Part shown: positions 23,080 to 34,186 of the stretch, piece after piece
How positions within the stretch are numbered: position 1 is the first letter of the stretch
Layout: each line of letters starts with the position of its first letter
Origin: Lepidonotus clava
Taxonomy: Eukaryota > Annelida > Polychaeta > Phyllodocida > Polynoidae
Assembly: GCA_936440205.1 (NCBI GenBank)
Contig: OW387142.1
Location: 15,218,736 to 15,282,735 of the forward strand
Direction: 5' to 3'
DNA length: 64,000 nucleotides
Notes under the pieces: generated by a model
What the model was told of the DNA's origin: nothing
The model's database searches: none
What the model saw: only the letters and a program-made list of their open reading frames with translations
Translations under genes and position numbers: made by a program

Positions 23080-23248
23080 CTAGGCGACTCAAACGATGTA
23101 ACCAACCTACAAGCCAAGGCTAACAAACATTCCAAATTCGCGACGTTATCCAATGACGTTCTGAAAGGGAGAAACACGCTTCCCGATGATGTCGACGTTA
23201 ATCTTAATTCTTGTGCCGGGGATGAGAGTGCTCCTTAAATCAAAAGGG

Positions 23249-23639
23249 GCATTGCTAGGTAGATCTATATTACATTCCACCAATGTTCCCATCAAAAAGT
23301 GTCCCCTGTTTTTGAGGTAAAAGCTGTGACTGAGTTTTTCACTTATGAAATGAAGATATAAGCTCAAGATAATATTTGATGAACCTGCAAGAATATTAAT
23401 TTTATCTACATTATTTTCCCTTCAAAATGACATATAGTTTTGCTTTGTAATTGCTTTGTAATCCCGAACAGGAGAGTTGAACCCGCTTGCGGCGTATAGC
23501 TGGCTGTAACTCTTGAACCAATGCAGATAGAGATAAAATTCAAAAAGCTTTTCAAACTAGACACTGAATCGGACTGATGATAGAATCCTCAATATCTTTA
23601 GAGCATTTTAATTTTTTTATGTAATATACCTCGCATTGC
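23249..23639. mobile_element. Inverted-repeat transposon family B, copy 1 (7-bp target duplication)
   Basis: Element 23256-23632 is flanked by GCATTGC on both sides. Ends match TAGGTATATTACAT and its complement, with a 6-base insertion in the left end. About 45 interior bases differ from copy 2 and read ACAGGAGAGTTGAACCCGC, a sequence that also occurs near 11452. Confidence 0.8.
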
Positions 23640-24659
23640 TATTGGCAAACTGCACAGACACTAATCCGGACCTTTTAAAAAGGGATGAATCCTAGCCAGG
23701 CTAATGATAATGTAAACATTGTCGGCACGGATTTTTCATTCAAACCTAAACTAAATTTTGGCCAAAAGAGGGGTCACCTTAGATGACCACCCGAGAGAAG
23801 CCAGACTAACAGATACTGGTCAGTCATCCAGGGACAATGTCCATAGGGGCAAAAGTCCAAACAAGTTAACACATGTAATCTAAATTGAAAAGTCCAAACA
23901 AGTGAACACATGTAATATAGCCTTTTTCGTGGCCTGGCCAAAAAGCTAAAAATAGCATTACACCAGCAACTTGTTTACACCTGTTTAGTGTTTTACTGTT
24001 TAGGCTAGACGTGCTTTTGAAATTCATCTAGACCTAATTCTTAATCATTATAATGGATTAGTGGTATGCACAACTTAGATCAAGATTGATAAGAAGTACG
24101 GATGAAACTCCAACAATAGCAGAGACATCCATTTGATTCTTGTCACCATAAAACTGTTGCCAAACGTTCGTAGGGGTTTCAGTCAAGATGTTTCGGTTTG
24201 AAGAGTTTTGGAGGTTGGGTCTGTTGACTGTTTTTGAGGGAAATCATAGCGAGTTTGTTAACTGGATTGTAAGTTAAATTCAGACTGAACATGATCCTAC
24301 CTTGGTTAGTATTATTCTTGTTGATGAGCTCTTTAAATCATGACAAGTTTGCTGACTATCTGTTCAACATATCCCGCCGAATTCTTCAAATTAAAACTTT
24401 CACAGCTGACCGTCTATTTCTGTCCGTCTGCTGATGATGTCAGCTTGGCGGGCAATTTAGGATGTAAGTTTAGTATTTAGTGGAAAAGTAAATAATACTG
24501 CTAGGAACTAGTTACTTTTCTATTCAAAAATAGATACATAATTTTATAGAACATTTTCAGCACAATCAACAGAAAAAAGTAGGTGAATCCGTCCTGAAAC
24601 GGTCGCGACATCCATACTAAAATATATATAAATAGACGGCTGACTAATTTCTGTGCAAG

Positions 24660-27600
24660 ATGGCGGACGATTCTCTACCGACCGAGTACGATGCCATTGT
24701 TTTGGGGACTGGTAAGAATTACAGGAATATAATCTGTTGGTTTATAAGCACAGAATGCGTAGAAGTATATGTCTGTTTTGTTTAACATCATATGTTACGT
24801 GTATTTAGCACTGTTTGGGAATTATGCCCATACTTCCTAATTGGAAGTTGAGTCACCTCACTCCGCCCACTCTGCAACTACGAAGCCCTCGGCCTCGACC
24901 CGACTTCAAAGGCTGGCACAATGAGGCAGGCATCAAAAGAATTAACGGAGAATGCAGATATAGATCTACCTTCCTCCTATTCCTGCTTCTACTAGCCTCG
25001 CTCATTAGCAATATGATTGTAATTCTTTTACTTATACGCCATCTCATCATAAAGTAGACTATGATAATTAGATCTATGTAGACTAGTCACTACTAGTTAG
25101 GTATATTACATTCCACCAGTTTTCCCATCAAAAAGTGTCCCCTGTTTTTGAGGTAAAAGCTGTGACCGAGTTTTTCACTTATAAAATAAAGATATAAGCT
25201 CATGATAATATTTGATGAACCTGCAAGAATATTTATCTACATTATTTTTCCTTTAAAATGACATATTGTTTTGCTTTGTAATTTGCCCCCGAGCTGCACA
25301 GTGAGCCCCCCAAATTCACATGTCATTTTGACAGGGCAAAACCAGAGTACCATGTATTACAGGCTGTAACTTTTGAACCGATGCAGATAGAGATAAAATT
25401 CAAAAAGCATATTAAACTAGACACTGAATCTGACTGATGATACATTCCTCAATATTTTTAGAGCATTTTAATTTTTTTATGTAATATACCTATACTAGTC
25501 TGTCCAAATCCTAGCCTAGGTCCTAACCTTTCACTTCTGATTTTATTCATATTGTGGTTTCTCAAATTTAAAAATCACCAGCCAACTATTATTAGGCCTG
25601 AGTCAATGAGTCAGGATGTGTTTCTGTTCATGAAATCCTGTGCTCCCGACCAAACTATTTTGTTTAGGTAGACTTGCTTCTAAACTGCTAGTTTTGCTAG
25701 GTATATTACATTCCAGCAGTTTTCCCATAAAAAAGTGTCCCCTGTTTTTGAGGTAAAAGCTGTGACCGAGTTTTTCACTTATAAAATGAAGACATATGCT
25801 CAAGATAATATTTGATGAACCTGAAAGAATATTTATCTACATTATTTTCCCTTCAAAATGACATATAGTTTTGCTTTGAAATTTGCACTCGAGCTGCACA
25901 GTGAGCCTTCTAAATACGCATGTCATTTTGACATGGCAAAACCAGAGTATTTTTAAAAAAATTATGTAATATACCTAGTTTTGCTCCAAAATTCCATGAC
26001 ACTACACATTTTTTCAATTTTATTTCGTAATAATCTTCAGTGTTTCCACTGGTTTTCAGATGTATAATTTGTTGAATTTCGATCTACTCATTTATCTACA
26101 TTTATTAGGTAGTATGTCTCAGACTTCCCCAAACCAGAAAGAGTGAGTATCTAGATCTGTATTAATCTTTTAAAATGCAACTTTTCCCTTTGTAGGAATG
26201 ACAGAATGTATAATTGCAGCGGCACTTTCTCGTATTGGTCAGCGTGTCCTACACCTGGATAGGTAAATATTTAAATACATGTACACGTATATATATAGAA
26301 GTGGCGCTATCATCAGCTCCTATATGGACATGCCTGTAGATTGATTATAGATTTTATCGCATGAAATTGGAGCTTCTGTATAGGCCTGACGGGAGTTTGT
26401 CCCTGGGCGCCGCCATGTTGAAAAAGGGAGGGTTCTGATTGGCTGAAAGGTCGCGCTTGACCCCCGACAGCTATTGGCGCCAAAGGACTACGCATGCGCA
26501 GACCTAAATTCCCGACAACCCTATAGCACTGAGTGGTCCAATCTCGTCATATTAAAATTAATGATAACACTTGCCAAGAGAGAATTAAGGGAATGCGAAT
26601 GGAACTTATCAGGGTCATGAAGTAACTAAATTACTAGACAATGAGAACAGGGCTTAAAAGTACGATTAAATTTTTTCTTCAGTTATTTTCGGTTACGTAT
26701 TATTTGGATCTGTGAGTATCTGTTTCTTTTTCTAGAAATGATTATTACAGTGGCGACTGGGGCACCTTTCATTTTGAAGCTCTGCAAAAATGGATCGCTA
26801 AACAACAGGTAAGGGATCACTTAAACTACCGAGTACCAGTATTTTGAAATATTAAAACTCTTATTACCTACTATAGTATGGTCTAAGATGTTTTTGCTTC
26901 AGTATGCTTTTGCATAAACCTACTTTTACGAAAAGTTAAAGATTTATCGTTAAGACAGATTACCTAAATTGATAATCAAATAGTTTACGGCAACCCAAGG
27001 ATAAACAATTAATAATAATGAAGTATCTGATAAGCTTATGCACCATAATACATTTCTATACTCGGTATCTATCTGTTGTCGATATAAAAAAAATAGTAAA
27101 CCCCAGTATGATACGACTTAACATCTAGTAACAATGATAATTATCCTTGCCTGATTAGAAATCGGTTAAAACGAGAGGGTAAATACTAATGCTTACTGTT
27201 CAAAGTCCAGAAATTATTGAGACTCGGGTGTGTTTTGTCGTACAACATAGACTCTCAGTCAAAACACAATAAGTCATATCTTCCTAAGTATTTTTAATTG
27301 TTCCTCACAAAAAAGATGTATTTGCTTGTACATCTACAATTGTCAAACTTTTATTTAATACTAAACTGCAGCGCTTATATATTTAAACCTCAATGTTCTA
27401 ATTTGACCTTTTTCCATTTAGGGAACTGAAGCAGAAAAACTTAATATCAAATCACCTAAAGAGGATTTACTGAAGGAAGATGAAGCCACCATTCCGTTCA
27501 AGGTGGAATCAACAGCAGTTTCCAACGTTAAAGAGAATGTGCTGATCCCGTAAGTCTAATCTTTACGAAGAAGATACTTTAGTGTATAGAAACAAAAGTT

Positions 27601-30600
27601 CTGGTTTTGTAATTGCAAAAGACCGTAATCCTTTTGATAATTTCCTAACAAGGAAACTAAGAACTATGGAGACAAATAACTTTTGATATAAAGTATAAAA
27701 TATAAATAATCAACTGTTTGTCCTTGCAGGGAAGAAGTGAAATTTGTTGACCTCCTGTTTCTGTATTTTTAAAGAGAAGAACTCCCACTGAAAGAGGCAG
27801 CTGTCGAAGAAGAAAAGAAAGAGGTAAACCTAGAAACTGAACATGCCAGTGAATCTGAAAGCTTGGAGAACAAGGAAGAAAAGCCGGAATCTGAAAGTGA
27901 TGGCGCTAAACCCCAAAATGCGGAAGGAAGTGAGAGTACAGAAGCTGATAGAGAAGATGAAACGGAAAAGACCGATAGTGCTGCAACCGTAAAAGAAGAA
28001 GAACCGGAGAAAAAAGAATGGTGCTTCAGTGAAATCAAAAAGCAATGGAGAAAATTCAACATCGATTTGCAGCCTAAGGTAAGATGACTTTCAAAGACGT
28101 ATATGGTTTAGATTTAAAACGGTCTGTTTAACGTGAATTGCACTACGGGTATTTACTCTTATAAAGGGAACAACATTTGCCCTAAACATATATAAAATCA
28201 ATGATGTAAGAACAAACAGTCAAATATCACACTACTTGGGAAATGACAAAAAAATTATTCTTTTTGAGGATAAAAGTATAAAGAAAATACACGAAAATTG
28301 CATCTTTATAATTCTTGATTTCCTCAGATGCTTTACTGTCGCGGGCCGATGGTCGAGCTGCTCATTTCGTCAGATATTGCCAAGTATTGCGAGTTTAAGT
28401 CAATCACTCGCATCCTGACACTTCTAGACGACAAGCTACAACAGGTACAGCATCTTTTTCCTTCAGACATTTTTAGAAGTGTAAAACCCATAATCGAAGC
28501 CGCTCCCTATTTTAAACCCAGCCTGATTTCTCTTTAGCTATTTCTTCCAAATGTCTTTTCAGTTGCACCTAAGATGGGACCTAATGGGTGCTTATTTCTG
28601 AGACTAGCTCTTATTTGAGCTGGGGATATGCGGTATTCTTCAATTCCTCCTTGCAGTTAGAGGGATCTTTCCATGTAGCGTAGAAGTCTCACCTTATTCC
28701 CACTAACATGTTAGAGGAAACATACCCCTTTTACAAGGCAGAATCAAGTTCTTTTAACAGGGATGTAAGTTTTCCGATTTTTTTCGGATTTCCGATTTTT
28801 TCTTTCCAGCCCACCAAAAATCTGTTTCAAAATTTGATATTTAGAACACGTTTCACAACATTTGGGGTCACATTTAGATTTTATTAATGACATTTCCGAT
28901 TTTTTCACTGTCCTCAACTTACATCCCTGTTTTAATGTCACACATATAACAGTTCTTTCATATTGTATGCTTTAAATTTCCCTAATTCTCGTTATCTCAG
29001 GTTCCATGTTCGCGGTCGGACGTTTTCAGCTCCCGACAGGTGTCGATGATCGAGAAGAGAATGTTGATGAAACTTCTCACATTCTGCATGGAGTATGACA
29101 AGCACCCACAGGAGTATGAGGGTGAGTAGGTCTGTGGTCATTAACACGAGAAACAGTTCGTACAGCCAGAACCTGATTTTTAAAAAAAAGCATTACGTGC
29201 ATACTGTTAATTACCCTTGATATTTTTAAGATACATTTCAAGATTGAAGATATTTTAAAACCGGTTTTTAACTGAAGTCATGAATATAAATCTAAGGCTC
29301 CCAATGGTATAAAGTAAGAACCACAAAACATAACTTGTCGGCCCAGTGTCAGTATAATTGACTGGGTGGGGTATTGTGTGGGCCTATGACATGATATTTC
29401 AGCGTGGCAGCACTATAAAGAGGGCATTGGGTCCCACTGCTACAAATAGGCACCTCATCTCATAGATTCGGTCACCGCCCATGTGGCATAAAACTAGCTG
29501 CAAAGCTTTAACTTGTGCAGTCTGGTAAAAGAAACCTGAAGGGTTGGCTGGATGTTAAAGTTAATCTAACCCAACAAACAAACAAAAACTAAGGCTCCCG
29601 ATGTAGTTGTTCAACGTAGTATTTTTGATCCATACTCTCAACACACTGTTTAAGTACCTTAAAGTGTCATAAAGATATCTCAAGAAATATATGTATCTAA
29701 GGATATGTATTTAATGGTGAATATCTTTCTTATCTTGGATTTTTTCCGACAGGTTTCGAGGACAAAACATTTGATGAATTCTTGGGAGCTAGAAAGTTGA
29801 CAGCGAACGTACGTCACTATGTGAAGTATGCAATTGCTATGGCGACAGATACGACCAGTACAATTGAGGTATAGTTTTGTTTACATTTCTCTGGTTTTGA
29901 TAACATTATACAACTGATAATTAATTTCATTTTTTGAGAAAGTAAGTTACCATATAGATAGGTCTCGAATTTAACAAGCAAAATGTAACTCGTGTAGAAA
30001 CATTTTATGATTATGTAGTTTGAAAATGTTCAGATGCATTTCTATATAGTGTGTGATACCTGTCAGAAACAATGGGTTTATTTTTGTTTTCAGGGCTTGC
30101 AGTCCACTCAGAAGTTCCTTCAGTCACTGGGTCGTTATGGCAACACGGCATTCCTCTGGCCTCTGTACGGCAGTGGAGAAATGCCTCAGTGTTTTTGTCG
30201 GTAAGAAGTCCCTTCAAATATCATACATATATATCATCATATAATACAAGATATGATGGAAAGTAATGTAGAATCTCCAACAGATTGTATATATACTTCA
30301 CCCACCGTTTCTTTCTGATCTTAATATAAAAATCAGAAAGAAACGGGTGAAGTATATACGTATCATAATCATTATGTTACGGGTTTATTTTCAAAGTAAA
30401 TAAAAAAAATAAAAAAAGTATGATACAAAACTGCTAGTGCTGGTAGTAACCGTTGCCGTTTCATTCATGGCAGATAGCGCTAGTTATAGAGTCGGAAGAG
30501 GGTTATTCTTTTGATATTAAGAAACGATTAATTACGGTATATTCATTTAGTTTCTCACGAATATTGTGTTTGGTTCTCTTTCAGGATGTGTGCAGTGTTT

Positions 30601-33600
30601 GGTGGCATTTACTGTTTGAGAAGAACAGGCGTTTCAATGATAGTTGACAAAGAGAAAAAGTAAGTACATTAACATCATGAAGGTCTTTACATTTGCTCGA
30701 GTCAATCGCTCGAAGCTTTGTCAACTCAGAGCCAGAGTTGCAAAAGCCCTTCGATTAATTTTGAATAATTAAACGAACAGTTTTCTTTTGATGAGTGTAA
30801 AACATATGAAGACATTCATATCGTGAAATAACATAATTCTATCGGTATATGCAGAACAATGCTAAATTTCATATTGTATAATATGTTCTGCCATGCGTTT
30901 TCCAGGTGTAAAGGTATAGTGGACTCTGAGGGACAACGGCTTGATGCAAAGTGAGTGAACCCAGATATTTTTATATACTACACGAAAAGAACTTCCACAA
31001 CAGCTAATATACAGAAAATAAAAGAGAGGGGCAGCAGTGAAAAAAACTTATTTATGACTGTCCTTTGGCCGTACCTCTAGTCAGCTTATAATACATAACC
31101 ACATTTCGAAATTTACAGAGAGGTTTAAAGCAACCAAGATAAATGAGCTTGAAAGTAACAACATTTAAAAAACTTAGATAACTGAAAGAATATATTCAAG
31201 AGTCTGAACTCATGGTATGCGTTTCTAAAGTAGTGATTCTCCTTGCTTGTGATTGTAACAGGTGGATCGTGGTAGAGTCAAGCTATACGGCAGGAGAACT
31301 GGCGCCCAAGGGCAAACCAAGGTAAGCCCGATGGACCAGATACCGATTTTCCAATAAAAAGGAAACTTTGCAAAGAGAATATTTTGCAAAAGAAAAAAAT
31401 AAAATTCTTTAGTTCAGATACGTATGATACACGTAAGCAAAAATACATTGCCTCACCCTATAACTTGTTTTCCTATTTTCAGTTCCATATCCAGAGGCAT
31501 ATTTGTGATAGACCGGAGTCTACATGCAACCGACTCTGAACATGTAAGTATATTAGGCACATACTTATCTTAATTAGATACAATAAAAATGCAAGTAGAA
31601 AAACATATATTTACAGTTTTTCAAAGCAAATTTGAATGAATTGGGTTACACAAAGATGAATATGTGAAATTCTCGGGTGAGAAAAGCCAATTATTTATGA
31701 TAATAAAGAATACATGTATTTGTGTTATTTTTCACAGATAAGTTTACTCAACCTTCCCCCTTGTGAGGGTCAGGCCACTACAGTGTCTGTCATCGAGCTT
31801 TCACCCATATCAATGGCTTGCCCTAAAGATACATGTAAGTAATGGTGTCCGTTGCAGGCAGAGATGCCATTTTTCCTACTTTTTTAGGATTTCCTACTTT
31901 TTGGTGATTTGGGATGACCCAACTCATTTTTCCTACATCACTCAAATATCTATTTTAAGGTACTTTAATTTGTGATAGTTTCAAGCTTTTTGAATGCAAA
32001 TTCAATGTCAGGTCTCTATTCTCAAAGGTTATTTCCCTCCTAGTTGCTTCTAGACAAAAAGTAGGAAAAGAGTTTCCTATTTTTCCTACTTTTCCGTCAG
32101 TCGGGAGTGGCATCTCTGTATGAAGTAACGTCACCTTTTAAGATCTCTATAATTTTATCTAACAATTTTATATGAAGCTGACATGTTCTTCAGGTTGTAC
32201 TATTAGATAGATTTGATTTAAATTATATATATAAAGGCTTTATAGACTATGTATGCGTTTTCTTTAATGAACACACTGTTGTAGACTGTAAACATAATTT
32301 ACCATAGAAAGATACATTTAACTGGTCAGACATTTTGGTTGTCAAATTTTCCCTCTTTTTTCAATTTTGCTTAAGGTTACTCGGATTTTTTACTTTTTAT
32401 ATAATATAGATTTTAGAGCCTCTGGATACATTCCTTAAATTCTTGCTATGTTATTAAATGGATTCTTCTTTGTGAACATTACAGATTTAGTTCACATGAC
32501 GTGCACTGGCAGTACGGGACCCGAAGAGGATTTGGCAGTACCGATGAAGAAACTGTTTCAATCACCAGATCCAGGTTTGTATAGTACCATTTTGCAAAAT
32601 CACAAAAGAGTTCAGTTTACAGTGCTTTATCGTTGTACAAAAAGGAAGAAAAATTATGATTGATATATACACTCTACTGATATACAGACTTTTATGATAG
32701 GGAAGAAGTTATCTATAATTATGTATTTTCAGAATAAAATATAAACTATACATGTATGTTTTTTCAAAAACAAATGTACAACTTTCGCGAATGCACAATA
32801 ATTGAAACATATAGTAAAACATGTATAAATCAGTTAATGAAGACATAAATTTATGTCCTTAGTTCATAAGTATGTCCTTAGTTCATAAGTATTTAACCAT
32901 TAAACCAACTTAAAGCCACGGAATACATTTCTGTTATTATTGCAAATCATTGTGAGTATTTGCACAAAAATGCTACTTGGAAAAAGTACCTTGCCGTCCT
33001 ACTAAAACTGCCCCCTTTTCTCTCTCAGCCTCCCGGTCAGCTGACGACGGGCGGCCGGTCGTCCTGTGGTCACTGTTCTTCAGTCAGGAGGACACGACCC
33101 CCTTACCCCTCAACGACCACGGCCTGGAGGGGGTCTTTGTCGTCGGTACTCCAGATGGACAACTGGACTTTGACCACTCCATTCAAGAGGTATATAATTC
33201 TTACTGTCATAAAAAGGGGTCTTCCATAAAGTATGTACGCACCAAGGGGGGAGGGGTGATATGAAATTGTTAAAAATGTGCGTATGTTCTAGTGCATATT
33301 CAATGCATACTTTAGTCCAAGGCGGGGTGGGGTGGTCTGAGATTTTTGAAAATGTGCCTACGTACGGAAGGCACCAAATCGTGAAATGTTTCCAAGGTTT
33401 CTGCCCTTATATGTATGTATTGAGAAATTATATTTTCCATAATTCCAAATGAGATCTGCTCAGTATGGAAAACTGGTTCTTTTGCTTCCTTTTTTGGGGG
33501 GGTTACTAAGTTAGTAAATGTAATATTTCATGAAAAGATGTGAAATGAATCTAATTCATTTCAAATGCTTGTGCACATGATTTAGGAGTATCTTCTGGAA

Positions 33601-34186
33601 GAGACCAAGTGCACCAATCAAGAATGATACATTTCTAGTTATAATACAGTTTTATAAACGTATTTCTGTTCTCAGTAAAAGAATAGTTTTTATGCACTAA
33701 TGAATTATTGTGCAAAGAATACCGTGTGAAAGGCTACTTTTTTTACTCAAAATTGTTGTATCAATACGTCTGTCAAATTACAAGCCTGACATTAGTTCAT
33801 CGATCTGTTGTTATTTTTCATTCTAGGCTCGCGGAATATTTGAAAAGATCTGTCCTGGCGAGGAATTCTTACCCCGAGCGCCTAACCCAGAAGACATCAT
33901 CTACGACGATGACCAACAGGGGCCTAACGCCGAGGGTAGTGGGTTCGAGCCGGCAAAAGAGGGGGAAGGAGGACAAGAGAAAAAGGAGGGCGAGGAGAAG
34001 ACCAAAGAAGGCCAAGAGAAAAAGGAAGACGTTGAAAAGAAACAAGAAGGCCAAGAGAAAACCTCTGAGGAGGGAGTGACACCACCAACAGCTGCTATGG
34101 TAAGCGAGCCGAAAGTTAAAAGTTCTGAACATGATACTAAGGAAACAGTAGGGAACGAACAATCGAGTTCTACACCCGAATCATGA
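24660..34186 (+). CDS. CHM: Rab escort protein (REP-1/CHM), complete 17-exon gene
   Basis: Exons: 24660-24711, 26196-26262, 26736-26808, 27422-27549, 27775-28078, 28328-28444, 29001-29121, 29753-29868, 30094-30200, 30585-30659, 30906-30950, 31262-31321, 31483-31543, 31738-31834, 32485-32574, 33029-33189, 33827-34186. All joins keep phase, giving 677 residues (human REP-1: 653). The start [20 protein letters not shown] is the GDI/REP nucleotide-binding-like fold; other matches are [46 protein letters not shown] and [16 protein letters not shown]. An acidic low-complexity insert (exons 4-5) sits where human REP-1 has its own acidic insert, and a Glu/Lys-rich tail ends the protein. REP presents newly made Rab GTPases to geranylgeranyl transferase II in the cytosol. 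Introns hold several small transposons. Poly(A) signals AATAAA lie at 34912 and 35020. Confidence 0.97.
25091..25499. mobile_element. Inverted-repeat transposon family B, copy 2
   Basis: Element 25098-25492 (395 bp) has perfect 14-bp ends TAGGTATATTACAT and a perfect 7-bp duplication TACTAGT (25091-25097, 25493-25499). It lies in CHM intron 1. It has no coding capacity. Confidence 0.88.
25691..25984. mobile_element. Inverted-repeat transposon family B, copy 3 (internally deleted)
   Basis: Element 25698-25977 (280 bp) has the same ends, a 7-bp duplication GTTTTGC on each side, and lacks about 115 bp of the right interior present in copy 2. It lies in CHM intron 1. Confidence 0.88.
28752..28935. 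mobile_element. Family A transposon in CHM intron 6
   Basis: Element 28758-28929 (172 bp) with ends CAGGGATGTAAG and complement and a 6-bp duplication TTTTAA. The interior repeats TTTCCGATTTTTT. It is the second complete copy of the family seen at 3287-3462. Confidence 0.8.
29340..29592 (+). repeat. SINE-like repeat with AAAC tail
   Basis: A 250-bp unit with the 3' end GGTTGGCTGGATGTTAAAG followed by CAACAAACAAACAAA, in CHM intron 7. A related 3' end (AGCTGGACGTTAAACAT) occurs at 57240-57260. Tails of this type are common in mollusc SINEs. Confidence 0.5.
30287..30361 (+). other. Long hairpin in CHM intron 9
   Basis: TATATACTTCACCC...GTTTCTTTCTGAT pairs with its complement across a 12-base loop; the stem is about 28 bp with one 3-base bulge (ACC) on the left arm. 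It could be a microRNA-like precursor or the fused ends of a small transposon. No conserved miRNA seed was recognised. Confidence 0.45.
31859..32118. mobile_element. Small inverted-repeat transposon in CHM intron 14
   Basis: Ends CAGAGATGCCA and complement, 260 bp, interior with repeated TTTTTCCTACTTTT on both arms. It starts 24 bases after the exon donor at 31834. No clear target duplication was found. Confidence 0.7.
33216..33375. mobile_element. Inverted-repeat transposon family C, copy 1 (Harbinger-like)
   Basis: Ends are GGGGTCTTCCATAAAGTATG and an inverted partner ending GGAAGGCACC, with GTACGCA at the inner part of the arms; flanking AAA on both sides fits a 3-bp target duplication. 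It lies in the last CHM intron and matches 37679-37819. Confidence 0.65.

Larger units (their letters stand above)
12913..23084 (-). mobile_element. Envelope-bearing Ty3/Gypsy-type LTR element, recent and nearly whole
   Basis: The 10,162-bp element (12918-23079) reads leftward: 5' LTR, leader, gag, protease, RT-RNase H-integrase, env, polypurine tract, 3' LTR. The two 420-bp LTRs begin TG and end CA and differ at about two positions, so the insertion is young. The target duplication CTAGG flanks it (12913-12917 and 23080-23084). The order and the integrase GPY/F-type tail are those of Ty3/Gypsy elements, and the env gene makes it errantivirus-like. Main frames are open over almost their whole length; at most one or two interruptions are apparent in the gag-pol part, where the family often uses frameshifting. 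Treated as a fossil copy. Confidence 0.95.

Noticed and set aside
33708-34079. 123-codon plus-strand frame rich in Arg/Lys
   Set aside because: Alternative frame of the last CHM exon; the frame that continues REP homology is the other one.
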